Origin: Listeria aquatica FSL S10-1188
GTDB taxonomy: Bacteria > Bacillota > Bacilli > Lactobacillales > Listeriaceae
Assembly (NCBI RefSeq): GCF_000525795.1
Contig: NZ_AOCG01000005.1
Location: 1-40,470 of the forward strand
DNA: 40,470 nt
Direction of reading: 5' to 3'
This document shows, in pieces, positions 1 to 7,091 of the stretch. The notes beneath the pieces were generated by a model. It did no database searches. It was given only the letters and a program-made list of their open reading frames with translations, and had not been told where the DNA came from. Every line of letters begins with the position of its first letter. Within the stretch, counting starts at the first letter, position 1. Made by a program: the position numbers and the translations under genes.

Positions 1-144
1 TAAGCGTGAAGCCCCCCCTCAAGATGAGATTTCCCATTTCTTTAAGAAAGTAAGATCCCTGAAAGATGATCAGGTAGATAGGTTTGGAGTGGAAGTATGG
101 CGACATATGGAGCGGACAAATACTAATCGATCGAGGACTTAACC
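1..144 (+). rRNA. 23S rRNA, 3' end (partial)
   Basis: The window opens inside the last part of a 23S rRNA gene. The end is recognised by the conserved 3' terminal helix, whose last bases read TCGAGGACTTAACC, as in Bacillus and Listeria. The 5S gene and a tRNA block follow in the usual order. Confidence 0.93.
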
Positions 145-222
145 TTAAAAAGAACTTTCAGATTCTGGTTCACACGCTTTTCTTCTCTAGTTTTGAGAGA
201 ACGACGTTCTTTCATATTCCTT

Positions 223-339
223 GTCTGGTGGCTATGGCGAGAAGGTCACACCCGTTCCCATCCCGAACACGGTAGTTAAGCTTCTCCGCGCCGATGGTAG
301 TTGGGGGCTTCCCCCTGTGAGAGTAGGTCGCCGCCGGGC
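223..339 (+). rRNA. rrf: 5S rRNA
   Basis: About 117 nt with the conserved 5S core (GAAGGTCACACCCGTTCCCA, then CCGAACACGG, then GAGAGTAGG). The terminal helix pairs TCTGGTGGC near 224 with the GCCGCCGGGC end. It lies about 80 nt after 23S. The exact ends are uncertain by 1-2 nt. Confidence 0.92.
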
Positions 340-352
340 AAGATATTATTTT

Positions 353-427
353 TCCACAGTAGCTCAGTGGTAGAGCAATCGGCTGTTAACCGATCGGTCG
401 TAGGTTCGAGTCCTACCTGTGGAGCCA
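353..427 (+). tRNA. tRNA-Asn(GTT)
   Basis: Cloverleaf with acceptor TCCACAG/CTGTGGA, anticodon GTT and encoded CCA. First tRNA of the block after 5S. Confidence 0.95.
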
Positions 428-437
428 TATCTTTCTT

Positions 438-524
438 GGAGAGCTGTCCGAGAGGCCGAAGGAGCACGGTTGGAAACCGTGTAGGCGGGCAACCGTCTCA
501 AGGGTTCGAATCCCTTGCTCTCCG
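438..524 (+). tRNA. tRNA-Ser(GGA)
   Basis: Class II tRNA with a long variable arm, acceptor GGAGAGC/GCTCTCC, anticodon GGA; CCA is not encoded. Confidence 0.94.
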
Positions 525-556
525 TTTCCAAGATAGTGTTTATCAATTTTTGATAT

Positions 557-628
557 GGCCCGTTGGTCAAGCGGTTAAGACACCGCCCTTTCACGGCGGT
601 AACACGGGTTCGAATCCCGTACGGGTCA
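557..628 (+). tRNA. tRNA-Glu(TTC)
   Basis: Acceptor GGCCCGT/ACGGGTC, anticodon TTC in the loop CTTTCAC, discriminator A, no encoded CCA. Confidence 0.94.
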
Positions 629-680
629 CTTTTTATTCTTTTTGGACAATTTATTTAGTTTACGGTAAAATATTATTTAT

Positions 681-756
681 GGAGGTTTAGCTCAGCTGGG
701 AGAGCATCTGCCTTACAAGCAGAGGGTCAGCGGTTCGATCCCGTTAACCTCCACCA
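681..756 (+). tRNA. tRNA-Val(TAC)
   Basis: Acceptor GGAGGTT/AACCTCC, anticodon TAC, encoded CCA. Confidence 0.95.
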
Positions 757-765
757 TATTATTGT

Positions 766-839
<74 letters not shown>

Positions 840-843
840 TTGT

Positions 844-919
844 GGTTCCGTGGTGTAGGGGTTAACATGCCTGCCTGTCACGCAGGAGATCGCGGGTTCA
901 AATCCCGTCGGAACCGCCA
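844..919 (+). tRNA. tRNA-Asp(GTC)
   Basis: Acceptor GGTTCCG/CGGAACC, anticodon GTC, encoded CCA. Confidence 0.95.
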
Positions 920-922
920 TTT

Positions 923-995
923 GGCTTGGTAGCTCAGTTGGTAGAGCACTTGATTGAAGCTCAAGGTGTCGGCAGTTCGATTCTGTCCCAAGCCA
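923..995 (+). tRNA. tRNA-Phe(GAA)
   Basis: Acceptor GGCTTGG/CCAAGCC, anticodon GAA in the loop TTGAAGC, discriminator A. Confidence 0.94.
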
Positions 996-1008
996 TTTTT
1001 ATTTATAC

Positions 1009-1092
1009 GGAGGGATAGCGAAGTGGCTAAACGCGGCGGACTGTAAATCCGCTCCTTCGGGTTCAGTGGTTCGAATCCACTTCCCTCCACCA
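1009..1092 (+). tRNA. tRNA-Tyr(GTA)
   Basis: Class II tRNA with a long variable arm, acceptor GGAGGGA/TTCCCTCC, anticodon GTA, encoded CCA. Confidence 0.95.
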
Positions 1093-1103
1093 TTTTTTAT
1101 TCT

Positions 1104-1177
1104 AGGGGCATAGTTTAACGGTAGAACAGAGGTCTCCAAAACCTCCAGTGTGGGTTCGATTCCTACTGCCCCTGCCA
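1104..1177 (+). tRNA. tRNA-Trp(CCA)
   Basis: Acceptor AGGGGCA/TGCCCCT, anticodon CCA, encoded CCA end. Confidence 0.94.
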
Positions 1178-1198
1178 TGATAAATTTAATTGAATAGT

Positions 1199-1275
1199 GG
1201 CGGCTGTGGCGAAGTGGTTAACGCATCGGATTGTGGTTCCGACATTCGTGGGTTCGATTCCCATCAGCCGCCCCA
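1199..1275 (+). tRNA. tRNA-His(GTG)
   Basis: Acceptor GCGGCTG/CAGCCGC with the extra 5' G at 1199 opposite discriminator C, anticodon GTG, encoded CCA. Confidence 0.94.
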
Positions 1276-1294
1276 TTGTTAATTTTAATATTAT

Positions 1295-1366
1295 TGGGCC
1301 ATAGCCAAGCGGTAAGGCAATGGACTTTGACTCCATCATGCGTTGGTTCGAATCCAGCTGGCCCAG
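1295..1366 (+). tRNA. tRNA-Gln(TTG)
   Basis: Acceptor TGGGCCA/TGGCCCA, anticodon TTG, discriminator G, no encoded CCA. Confidence 0.94.
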
Positions 1367-1377
1367 TCTTTAAAATT

Positions 1378-1449
1378 GCGGAAGTAGTTCAGTGGTAGAA
1401 CATCACCTTGCCAAGGTGGGGGTCGCGGGTTCGAACCCCGTCTTCCGCT
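1378..1449 (+). tRNA. tRNA-Gly(GCC)
   Basis: Acceptor GCGGAAG/CTTCCGC, anticodon GCC, discriminator T. Confidence 0.94.
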
Positions 1450-1472
1450 TTTTCTTTACTTAAAATTTATAT

Positions 1473-1546
<74 letters not shown>

Positions 1547-1591
1547 TTTGCTTGATTTGAGTTAAGAAAAAGTTTATAATATTTGTGATAT

Positions 1592-1675
1592 GCCGGCGTG
1601 GCGGAATTGGCAGACGCGCTGGACTCAAAATCCAGTGACCGCAAGGTCGTGCCGGTTCGACCCCGGCCGCCGGTA
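1592..1675 (+). tRNA. tRNA-Leu(CAA), island insertion site
   Basis: Class II tRNA with a long variable arm, acceptor GCCGGCG/CGCCGGT (G:T closing pair), anticodon CAA, no encoded CCA. Its last 11 bases belong to the 14-bp repeat that recurs at 17189-17202, so the gene is the attachment site of the adjoining island and stays intact after insertion. Confidence 0.93.
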
Positions 1676-1678
1676 TCG
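1665..1678 (+). repeat. attL: 14-bp direct repeat at the tRNA-Leu 3' end
   Basis: GGCCGCCGGTATCG covers the 3' end of tRNA-Leu and 3 bases beyond. The same 14 bases occur at 17189-17202, 137 nt after the integrase stop. Inferred left junction of the island. Confidence 0.82.
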
Positions 1679-1684
1679 AAGTAA

Positions 1685-1731
1685 CCCCAACACTTTAAGA
1701 GGTTTCTCTTTTTAAAGTATTGGGGCTTTTT
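1685..1731 (+). terminator. Rho-independent terminator after tRNA-Leu
   Basis: A 14-bp stem with one mismatch (CCCCAACACTTTAA against TTAAAGTATTGGGG) is followed by CTTTTT. It ends the rRNA-tRNA transcript on the island side of attL. The host's original terminator is probably the one now at 17205. Confidence 0.85.
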
Positions 1732-1762
1732 ATTGTTTATTTAAAAACTGACTACCATTTAG

Positions 1763-2055
1763 CTATAAAATCAGATAAAAGGGTAGCTGTTGTTTCTTTT
1801 TTTCAGCAGTTACATGTGTATAAATGTTTGCGATAGTATGAATGTCAGCATGATCTAATCGGGCGTGTACGTCTTTAAACGATGCTCCAGCCTCAAAAAA
1901 GTAAAGACGCACGCGTGTGTTTAAAGCTGTGAGTGCTTATTTTTCAGTTTGGAGTAACGACCAATAGATGGAGCGTAACCATGTTTTTATGCTGGTAGGA
2001 TATATATAGCTTCCTTCTTTATTAAAAGAAAAAGGCTTGGTTGCTCGAAATTTTT
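1763..2055 (-). pseudogene. Tyrosine recombinase C-terminal relic
   Basis: Reverse-strand reading gives a recognisable phage-integrase C-terminus: FEAGAS, then ARLDHADIHTIANIYTHVT with the nucleophile tyrosine, then a stop at 1763-1765. Upstream the frame is broken by stops, with weaker similarity around SIKTWL. The arginine/histidine catalytic box is degraded. It is not the same gene as the integrase at 15903. It most likely remains from an older element that used the same tRNA-Leu site. Confidence 0.65.
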
Positions 2056-2424
2056 GATTTAATATATTCACTTGTTCGATAAAATACATTTCCTGATCTT
2101 TTTTTCTTTTCTTTTACTCGACAGTGTAATTGATACTTCTGCATGATTCGCTGTCCTTTTTTTGTGATTAATCTTGTTTGTCCGATTTCTATTGATTTCT
2201 GCAATGATCTCTCGATAACCATAGATATACTATTTCCTAGCTGTCCATGAATCTAGTAGGTTTCTCCGTTTTGATACCATCGCCGCCAAGTTTTGACTTG
2301 ACTCCCATTTTTGATATTGAATTCCAACATGATTTCTTGATTCGTTTTCCCCGCGGCTCTCATTTCCAGTACTTTTCTTTTTGTCTCCAAAGTACGCTAC
2401 TCGTTTAATATTAAAAAACTCCAT
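2056..2424 (-). pseudogene. IS3-family (IS150 group) transposase relic
   Basis: Pieces in several reverse frames match IS150-type transposases: VKTWRRWYQNGETY, then HGQLG, typical of the OrfA product, and YREIIAEINRN plus INHKKGQRIMQKYQL, the helix-turn-helix start of OrfB. The DDE domain is missing and frames are broken. No terminal inverted repeats were identified. Confidence 0.6.
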
Positions 2425-2574
2425 ATTTATTCATTTTAATTGATTAATGAATTCAACAAGAGGTTTTTTATTTGAATCTTACTTTATGGGATCAGTGCCA
2501 AGGTCTCTCTTCGACTTTTTATTATTCAAGTAAATAAAAAATTACTAGGGATACTAGCTTAATGGTAAAAAAAT
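2425..2574. other. AT-rich gap between relics
   Basis: I see no gene, hairpin or promoter of note between the IS3-type relic and the oxidoreductase fragment. Confidence 0.5.
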
Positions 2575-2850
2575 TTATTCAGCACGCAGTGCCTTAAATG
2601 CTGCTTCATTAATAATATGCGGGAGGAAATTAATACCGGGAAGCATGTAAAAGTCGACAAGTGCTAGTTCTGATAAAGTCATTTCTTTTTGTAACGCAAT
2701 AGCTGCAATATTAATTAGTTCATGGATTGCCCCATTGGCCATAATTTGGAACCCTAGCACTTTTTGATCATTTGGAGAATATAGCAACTTGAGTTGTACT
2801 TCTATTTTTGATAGTCCGTTATGGGTTTCTAGATTTTGCTGTTGTGCCAA
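2575..2850 (-). pseudogene. NADH oxidase/CoA-disulfide reductase-type C-terminal fragment
   Basis: About 90 residues resemble the dimerisation domain of FAD-dependent pyridine nucleotide-disulfide oxidoreductases: the run KLLYSPNDQKVLGFQIMANG, then the TLSEL and FLPHIINEAAF region. The FAD- and NAD-binding parts are absent; upstream the sequence runs into a different gene fragment. Non-functional remnant. Exact subfamily uncertain. Confidence 0.6.
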
Positions 2851-3127
2851 TAAAGCCAATGTTCAAATGGAACGATTTGCCTACTGTCCAACGGGTATTA
2901 GCAACTTTAAAGCAAAAAATCAATGGCAAGTCCGCAGCAGCAATCCACAATCGGGCAATATCATTTTCTTTGATTGGGATGGTGATAGTGTGAGTGATCA
3001 CGTAGGAATTGTGGAGAAAGTAGAAAATGAAGTTGTTTACACAATTGAGGGAAATTCTGGAGATAGGATCGCCAGACGAATGTATAAAAAAGATAGTCCC
3101 TATATCATGGGGTATATCCCAATATAA
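2838..3127 (+). pseudogene. CHAP-domain peptidoglycan hydrolase, C-terminal fragment
   Basis: The reading from about 2838 to the stop at 3125-3127 matches the second half of CHAP amidase domains: FAYCPTG, GNIIFFDWDGD, SDHVGIVEKV (catalytic His) and YTIEGNSGD. The front of the domain and any signal peptide are missing, and its start is joined to the oppositely oriented oxidoreductase fragment. Similar domains occur in phage endolysins and conjugative-element hydrolases. Likely left over from an earlier mobile element. Confidence 0.65.
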
Positions 3128-3190
3128 AAATAAACAGAAGAAATTTATTTTTTTGATACTCTATATCCTTGCAATATTGTGAGGAAAATC

Positions 3191-3219
3191 TTGAAATATA
3201 CTGTTAATGAGGTTATAAT
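3191..3219 (+). promoter_or_regulatory. Sigma-A type promoter for yjdF
   Basis: TTGAAA at 3191-3196 and TATAAT at 3214-3219, separated by 17 nt. It places the transcript start near 3226, leaving a leader of about 145 nt before the yjdF start codon. Confidence 0.75.
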
Positions 3220-3225
3220 TAAGAT

Positions 3226-3358
3226 GTTTGACAGAAAAATAATAGATAAAATTATGATTAAGGGATAAAAACACATTATGGTTGGTAGTCCATAAACATA
3301 ACTTAAGTGTCAGTAACCTTCCCTCCTCGGGTTGTCCTTTTCCTTATTAGTTTATTTA
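3226..3358 (+). promoter_or_regulatory. Long yjdF leader, candidate yjdF-motif riboswitch
   Basis: The stretch between a strong promoter and the yjdF RBS (GGGGAGGA, 3359-3366) is untranslated and unusually long. In other Firmicutes yjdF genes are preceded by the yjdF RNA motif, described as an azaaromatic-sensing riboswitch. I assign the leader by position and neighbour; I have not shown that the covariance pattern is present. Confidence 0.5.
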
Positions 3359-3372
3359 GGGGAGGAATTTTA

Positions 3373-3736
3373 ATGAAATTAACAGTTTATTTTGATGGAA
3401 CTTATTGGTGTGGTTTGGTTGAATATGAAGGTTTATGTGGTGATTATAGAGCGACTAAGTACGTTTTTGGAACAGAGCCTAAAAACAGTGAAATAGAGGA
3501 ATTTGTTCATTTAAAGCTTCAAGATGTTGTGGATAAGAATGACCAAAATTTGCTTCATAAAAATTCTACAGCAAACATTGAATATAAAGAAAAAAAGGGT
3601 TAATCCAAAGAAAATGCAACGTAAAATAAATAAAGAGAAGAATAAACCTGTGCTATCGACGAAAGCTCAATTATCTATGCAAGAATCGCGAGAACAATCC
3701 AAAATAATTAGAAAAAAAGCAAGCCAGACAAGATAA
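3373..3736 (+). CDS. yjdF: YjdF-family protein (DUF2992), frame broken
   Basis: Begins MKLTVYFDGTYWCGLVEYE and continues with VFGTEPKNSEIEEFV, matching the YjdF/DUF2992 family of Firmicutes, whose biochemical role is unknown. The first frame stops at 3603 in an A-rich run; the family's lysine-rich tail (VNPKKMQRKINKE, then STKAQLSMQESRE) continues one frame over to 3736, and further family-like sequence reaches about 3810 after another shift. The start is fixed by a GGGGAGGA site 6 nt upstream. The frame breaks are in homopolymers and may be sequencing errors. It has its own promoter and long leader. Confidence 0.78.
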
Positions 3737-3810
3737 AGAACTTCAAAAAAAAGAAAAAAATTTGATTTGAAACAAGAAAAGAAAAAAGGAAAAGAAAAAG
3801 GGACACTAAA

Positions 3811-3989
3811 CCTATATTATATAATAATTGTTTTAATAGTTGTATAATTTTTAGATGTGGGTGAAAACAGTTTTCAATAAATTAAAAAACGATAACTATC
3901 GGTAACTATGTTATTTATGGTTAGAAAGTTCCGGACTGTGGACAAATTATTGATTAATTTCGATAATTTGTCTTTTTGTCTTGGTAAAA
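3811..3989. other. AT-rich intergenic stretch
   Basis: No gene, RNA or clear terminator recognised between the yjdF tail and the IS1182-type fragment. Confidence 0.4.
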
Positions 3990-4247
3990 TAGTTTTAAAA
4001 TATATAATAACTAATAGAGACAGATATCATGAATATAAAAGTACTCCTATTGACTGTGGAAGTTGCTCCTTAATTGCCAAGTGCAGTGAATCAAAAGAGA
4101 AAAAAGCTAATTCAGCGACATTTGCGGGAAGATGATAGGGAATGCTGTGAGTATATACGTCATTCCCTTGGAATAAAAGCAATATATAATAATCGTAAAC
4201 AAACAGTTGAACAATTATTAGAAACGGCTAAAGAATTTCATGGGTGA
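3990..4247 (+). pseudogene. IS1182-family transposase C-terminal relic
   Basis: The reading TNRDRYHEYKSTPIDC, then CGSCSLIAKC, contains the cysteine cluster typical of IS1182 transposases. A one-base shift after KEKK leads to IQRHLREDD, the GIKAIYNNRKQTVE region and a stop at 4245-4247. Only about 85 residues remain; no catalytic DDE portion or inverted repeats are present. Confidence 0.68.
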
Positions 4248-4321
4248 CATTACACTAATTTAAATTGGTAAAGAAAAAATGCACATAAAAATTTGGTTTA
4301 CTTTTGCGTTCCTTAACATTA

Positions 4322-4349
4322 AAAAATTAGTTGAAAAACAAATCAACTA
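4322..4349 (-). terminator. Terminator after the Rgg-like gene
   Basis: Read on the minus strand, AGTTGA/TCAACT form a 6-bp stem with an 8-nt loop, followed by AATTTTTT. It lies about 45 nt beyond the regulator's stop codon. A separate perfect 9-bp hairpin at 4359-4380 sits between the two. Confidence 0.55.
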
Positions 4350-4392
4350 TCCTCTAAGACTTTCTAAAAGATTAGAAAGTTCTTTTGCTTTT

Positions 4393-5222
4393 TTATGGAA
4401 TCCTAAAAAATAAAAAATAATTAATAATATTGTATGATGATTTATATGATTCATTGTCATCAAAATTACTCTCCATTAGGGTAATACAATTTTTGAGAAA
4501 TACAGAAAATGATTTTTCATAAAGTTGATGTGTGTCTATATGTAAAGTATTTTCCATTTTTTCGAAAAAATACTTTGCGCTTTTTAAATCATTTTTGTCA
4601 ATAAATAAAATAATTATATTAAAGAAAAAAGAGAATGCTGATCTTTCATATATCCTTATTTCTGAAAAATCTATAAGATGGGAAATAACTTTTTCAGAAT
4701 TTACAAATATATATGGTATTGGAAAAATCCACAAACAGTTTGTAAATATAGCAAGTTCAAAAATTCCCCATCTTTCGACTATATCCAAATGATTCATGAG
4801 TTTATTAATGTTATTCTTCTCATCTTTCAAAAATTCTTGATCATCTAAATTTTGCACTTTGATTAAACTTGATTTTATTTGTAGATAGCTCGCTAAATAA
4901 AAAAAAATCAGAAGTTTCGTCATATAGTCTTAATAGCCATGTTAGGTCTTTTTGTTTAATATATTGATTGCTATAAAAGTCTTTAATCATATGTTCACAT
5001 ATGAAGCGTTTTTGATCGTTAGTTTGTTTTAGTTGCAAGGTAAATTCTTCAATTGTTACATTCAATTTATCTATTATTTTTAAAAGTTTGGTAAAGGGGA
5101 TATCTACAGTCAAATTTTCATAAGAGGCTAGCGTTTGTCGTGTACAAATTCCGGATGACAGTTTTTTCTTGAGTAAGTTTTCTTTCCTTTCTAATCTTAT
5201 TCACTAACTCACCTGCAAGCAT
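4393..5222 (-). CDS. Rgg/MutR-type transcriptional regulator (frame broken)
   Basis: Starts at the ATG at 5222 behind an AAGGAG site. The N-terminus (LAGELVNKIRKERKLTQE, then GICTRQTLASYEN) is a helix-turn-helix of the Rgg/GadR/MutR kind. It is followed by TKLLKIIDKLNVTIEEF, the linker typical of Rgg proteins, and a long all-helical C-terminal domain of the type that binds peptides in Rgg, PlcR and NprR. Two one-base shifts (near 5150 in an A-run, and near 4915) split the frame. Rebuilt length is about 275 residues, usual for Rgg. It is divergent from the polyketide operon and next to a 16-codon peptide gene, the arrangement of peptide-pheromone Rgg pairs. Peptide dependence is inferred. Confidence 0.78.
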
Positions 5223-5321
5223 AAAATCCACTCCTTTTGTTTAAATATTTAACATTTAGACAATTATTTTTCTGATTTAAGTTATCTTTTAAATAGTTGA
5301 AGTAATGATTTTTTAAATATT

Positions 5322-5333
5322 CTGAATATTCAG
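5322..5333. promoter_or_regulatory. Perfect 12-bp palindrome, candidate regulator operator
   Basis: CTGAATATTCAG is fully self-complementary and centred about 40 nt upstream of the TATAAT at 5365, in the Rgg-peptide intergenic region. The polyketide promoter lacks a recognisable -35 box, so an activator bound here could recruit polymerase. Assignment to the Rgg-like protein is an inference from position. Confidence 0.6.
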
Positions 5334-5364
5334 GATGCGAAGCAGCTTAAGTCTATGCATTATT

Positions 5365-5370
5365 TATAAT
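5365..5370 (+). promoter_or_regulatory. -10 box of the polyketide operon promoter
   Basis: TATAAT at 5365-5370 precedes the peptide gene by 23 nt. The expected -35 position (5342-5347) reads GCAGCT, far from TTGACA. This fits an activator-dependent promoter. Confidence 0.6.
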
Positions 5371-5393
5371 ATTACGGAAGGAGGAAAAAGCAT

Positions 5394-5444
5394 ATGGTTC
5401 TAAATTTATTTTTAATTCCTTGGGAACTAATCCCTTGGGATTAG
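5394..5444 (+). CDS. 16-residue peptide, candidate pheromone or leader
   Basis: An ATG with an excellent RBS (GGAGG at 5380-5384, 9 nt upstream) encodes MVLNLFLIPWELIPWD and a TAG stop. The C-terminus repeats IPWE/IPWD, and the mature part would be a short hydrophobic acidic peptide, for example ELIPWD. It lies between an Rgg-like regulator and the operon that regulator presumably controls, as short hydrophobic pheromone genes do. Unlike known SHP precursors it lacks a lysine-rich start. An alternative is a leader peptide for attenuation, because its end overlaps a hairpin. No homologue is recalled. Confidence 0.6.
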   Translation: MVLNLFLIPWELIPWD

Positions 5445-5446
5445 TT
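5425..5446 (+). promoter_or_regulatory. 10-bp perfect hairpin over the peptide stop codon
   Basis: AACTAATCCC and GGGATTAGTT pair perfectly around a TT loop. A smaller TTCC/GGAA hairpin sits just before it (about 5415-5426); both share the core CCTTGGGA. No U-run follows at once, so it may be a processing, attenuation or translation-control element rather than a classical terminator. Confidence 0.5.
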
Positions 5447-5470
5447 ATTTAAAGTAAATTTTTTGAAAGC

Positions 5471-5812
5471 GTGAAAATTATTATTAATAGTAATCTAGTT
5501 AAAAAAATACCAAAAAGATTATGCGAAGAAAATATACTGATTGCAGATTATTTTATCACTCGGATTCCCAATTCAAATATCTATATTTCAAAAATTGTTG
5601 GTAGAATATATGTACTTAATTATATCAAAGAAGGGAAATTTTATCCATCACGTACTCCACTGTGCCAAATTAATTTATTGGGAATAGTTTATATTTTAAT
5701 GATGGAAGAAGACGGTATTTTATTAAAAAAATATGTAAAGCAAGGGCAAATTATAGATTATAACTATCCACTGTTTCTAATACAAAAAACAAACCAACGA
5801 GGAGAGACATAA
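5471..5812 (+). CDS. BCCP-like protein without the biotinylation lysine
   Basis: 113 residues from a GTG start with a weak RBS, first full gene of the polyketide operon. The C-terminal 70 residues align with the biotinyl domain of acetyl-CoA carboxylase BCCP: VGRIY near residue 40, a TPLCQ stretch matching TLCIVE, then GILLKKYVKQGQIIDYNYPL, the counterpart of the domain's last hammerhead strand. Where BCCP has EAMKM, this protein has NLLGI, so the lysine is glycine and it cannot carry biotin. It may bind BCCP or the carboxylase and alter malonyl-CoA supply, as the biotin-less BADC proteins of plants do. That role is a hypothesis; the alignment is by eye. Confidence 0.6.
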   Translation: MKIIINSNLVKKIPKRLCEENILIADYFITRIPNSNIYISKIVGRIYVLNYIKEGKFYPSRTPLCQINLLGIVYILMMEEDGILLKKYVKQGQIIDYNYPLFLIQKTNQRGET

Positions 5813-5831
5813 TTAAGAGAGGTTATGTAAA

Positions 5832-7091
5832 ATGAACGAAGTCGTTATTACAGGCATTGGTGTAATTAGTCCAGGAGGAAAAGATAAAAAAGAATTCTGG
5901 AGTAATACAGAAAAAGGCATTTCTTTTGTGGAGTTTGATGAAGAAATGGAAAAAATGAAGATATCTTCAAGCGTCAATTCAAAAATTCATGAAAATGTGG
6001 ATACATTAATTGAAGGCTTTAAAGAAGTAAGAAATGAATCAAGATTCACAAAATTAGCTGTTTATGCAGCTGAACAAGCATTAAAGGACTCAAAAATTAA
6101 TGATGGTAATACAGAGAGGAAAGATATAGGAATTATTAGTTGTTCAGCAATAGGAGGAACCCCAACTATACAAAAAATATATGAAGTATTAACTAATAAG
6201 GGAACAGAAAATTTGTCATACAAACCTGTAGGGAAAGAATTTTATAATGCAGGTATGTTCAATTTTCCAGGGGCTTACATGGCTCATAAATATAAAATGA
6301 AGAATATTTGCTATGCACTTTCTACGGGGTGTACGGCAGGCTTAGATGTTATAGGAGAAAGTTATAATCTCATAAAATCGGGTGTAGCTAAAGTAATTTT
6401 AACAGGTGGGGCTGAAGCACCTTTAACATCATTAACATACTCCACTTTAGATGTTATAAATGCGCTTTCTAAATGGAAAAATGACCCTTCAAAAGCTTCG
6501 CGCCCATTTGATATGAAGAGAGCAGGTTTTGTTATAGGAGAAAGCAGCGTATTTTTTGTTTTAGAAGAATTAAATCATGCAGTAAATAGAGGAGCGCATA
6601 TTTATTGTAAGGTAGATTCATTTGCAAGTTATAATAATGCATACCACATGACTGATTTAAAAGAGTCTCTATATTTAGAAAAAGCAATGAGTCAAGCAAT
6701 TAAACAATCAAAGAAAAATATTTCAGAATTTGGTTATATAAATGCTCATGGTAGTTCCACTAAACAAAATGATAAGTGCGAAACAGATGCTATTAAGTCA
6801 GCTTTTGGCAAGTATGCAAAAACAATACCTATTAGTTCCAGTAAATCTATGGTAGGACATCCTTTGTCTGTAGCTGGATTGGTTGGCACTTTAGCGAGTA
6901 TAGGTGTGTTTGAATCTGGAATTTTGCCTCCTAACATTAACTACGAATACCCTGATCCTGAATGTGATTTATTTTATTTGCAAAAATGTAGAAAAGAAAA
7001 TGTAAATACCGTCTTAACATCTGCTAGTGGTTTTGGTGGAATACATTCTGCATGTGTCTTAAGTAAATATAAAGGAGATTATTATGAGTAA
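5832..7091 (+). CDS. Type II PKS ketosynthase alpha (KS-alpha)
   Basis: 419 residues of the FabF-type condensing enzyme fold. Catalytic residues are present: Cys167 in STGCTAG, His306 in NAHGSS and His343 in KSMVGHP. GFGG occurs near the C-terminus. It should carry out the decarboxylative condensations of malonyl-ACP that build the poly-beta-keto chain. It is paired with a Cys-less partner whose start codon overlaps its stop by 8 nt, the hallmark of type II polyketide synthases and not of fatty acid synthesis. Start chosen at the ATG 8 nt after AGAGAGG. Frame intact. The codon use is AT-rich like the rest of the island. Confidence 0.88.
   Translation: MNEVVITGIGVISPGGKDKKEFWSNTEKGISFVEFDEEMEKMKISSSVNSKIHENVDTLIEGFKEVRNESRFTKLAVYAAEQALKDSKINDGNTERKDIGIISCSAIGGTPTIQKIYEVLTNKGTENLSYKPVGKEFYNAGMFNFPGAYMAHKYKMKNICYALSTGCTAGLDVIGESYNLIKSGVAKVILTGGAEAPLTSLTYSTLDVINALSKWKNDPSKASRPFDMKRAGFVIGESSVFFVLEELNHAVNRGAHIYCKVDSFASYNNAYHMTDLKESLYLEKAMSQAIKQSKKNISEFGYINAHGSSTKQNDKCETDAIKSAFGKYAKTIPISSSKSMVGHPLSVAGLVGTLASIGVFESGILPPNINYEYPDPECDLFYLQKCRKENVNTVLTSASGFGGIHSACVLSKYKGDYYE

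Noticed and set aside
2789..3127. A complete 112-residue secreted protein starting at 2789
   Set aside because: The first 15-20 residues are the antisense of the oxidoreductase fragment; homology to CHAP begins only near 2838 and the catalytic Cys region is incomplete.
4359..4380. Perfect 9-bp hairpin as the terminator of the Rgg-like gene
   Set aside because: On the minus strand it is not followed by a T-run; the hairpin at 4322-4349 fits better.
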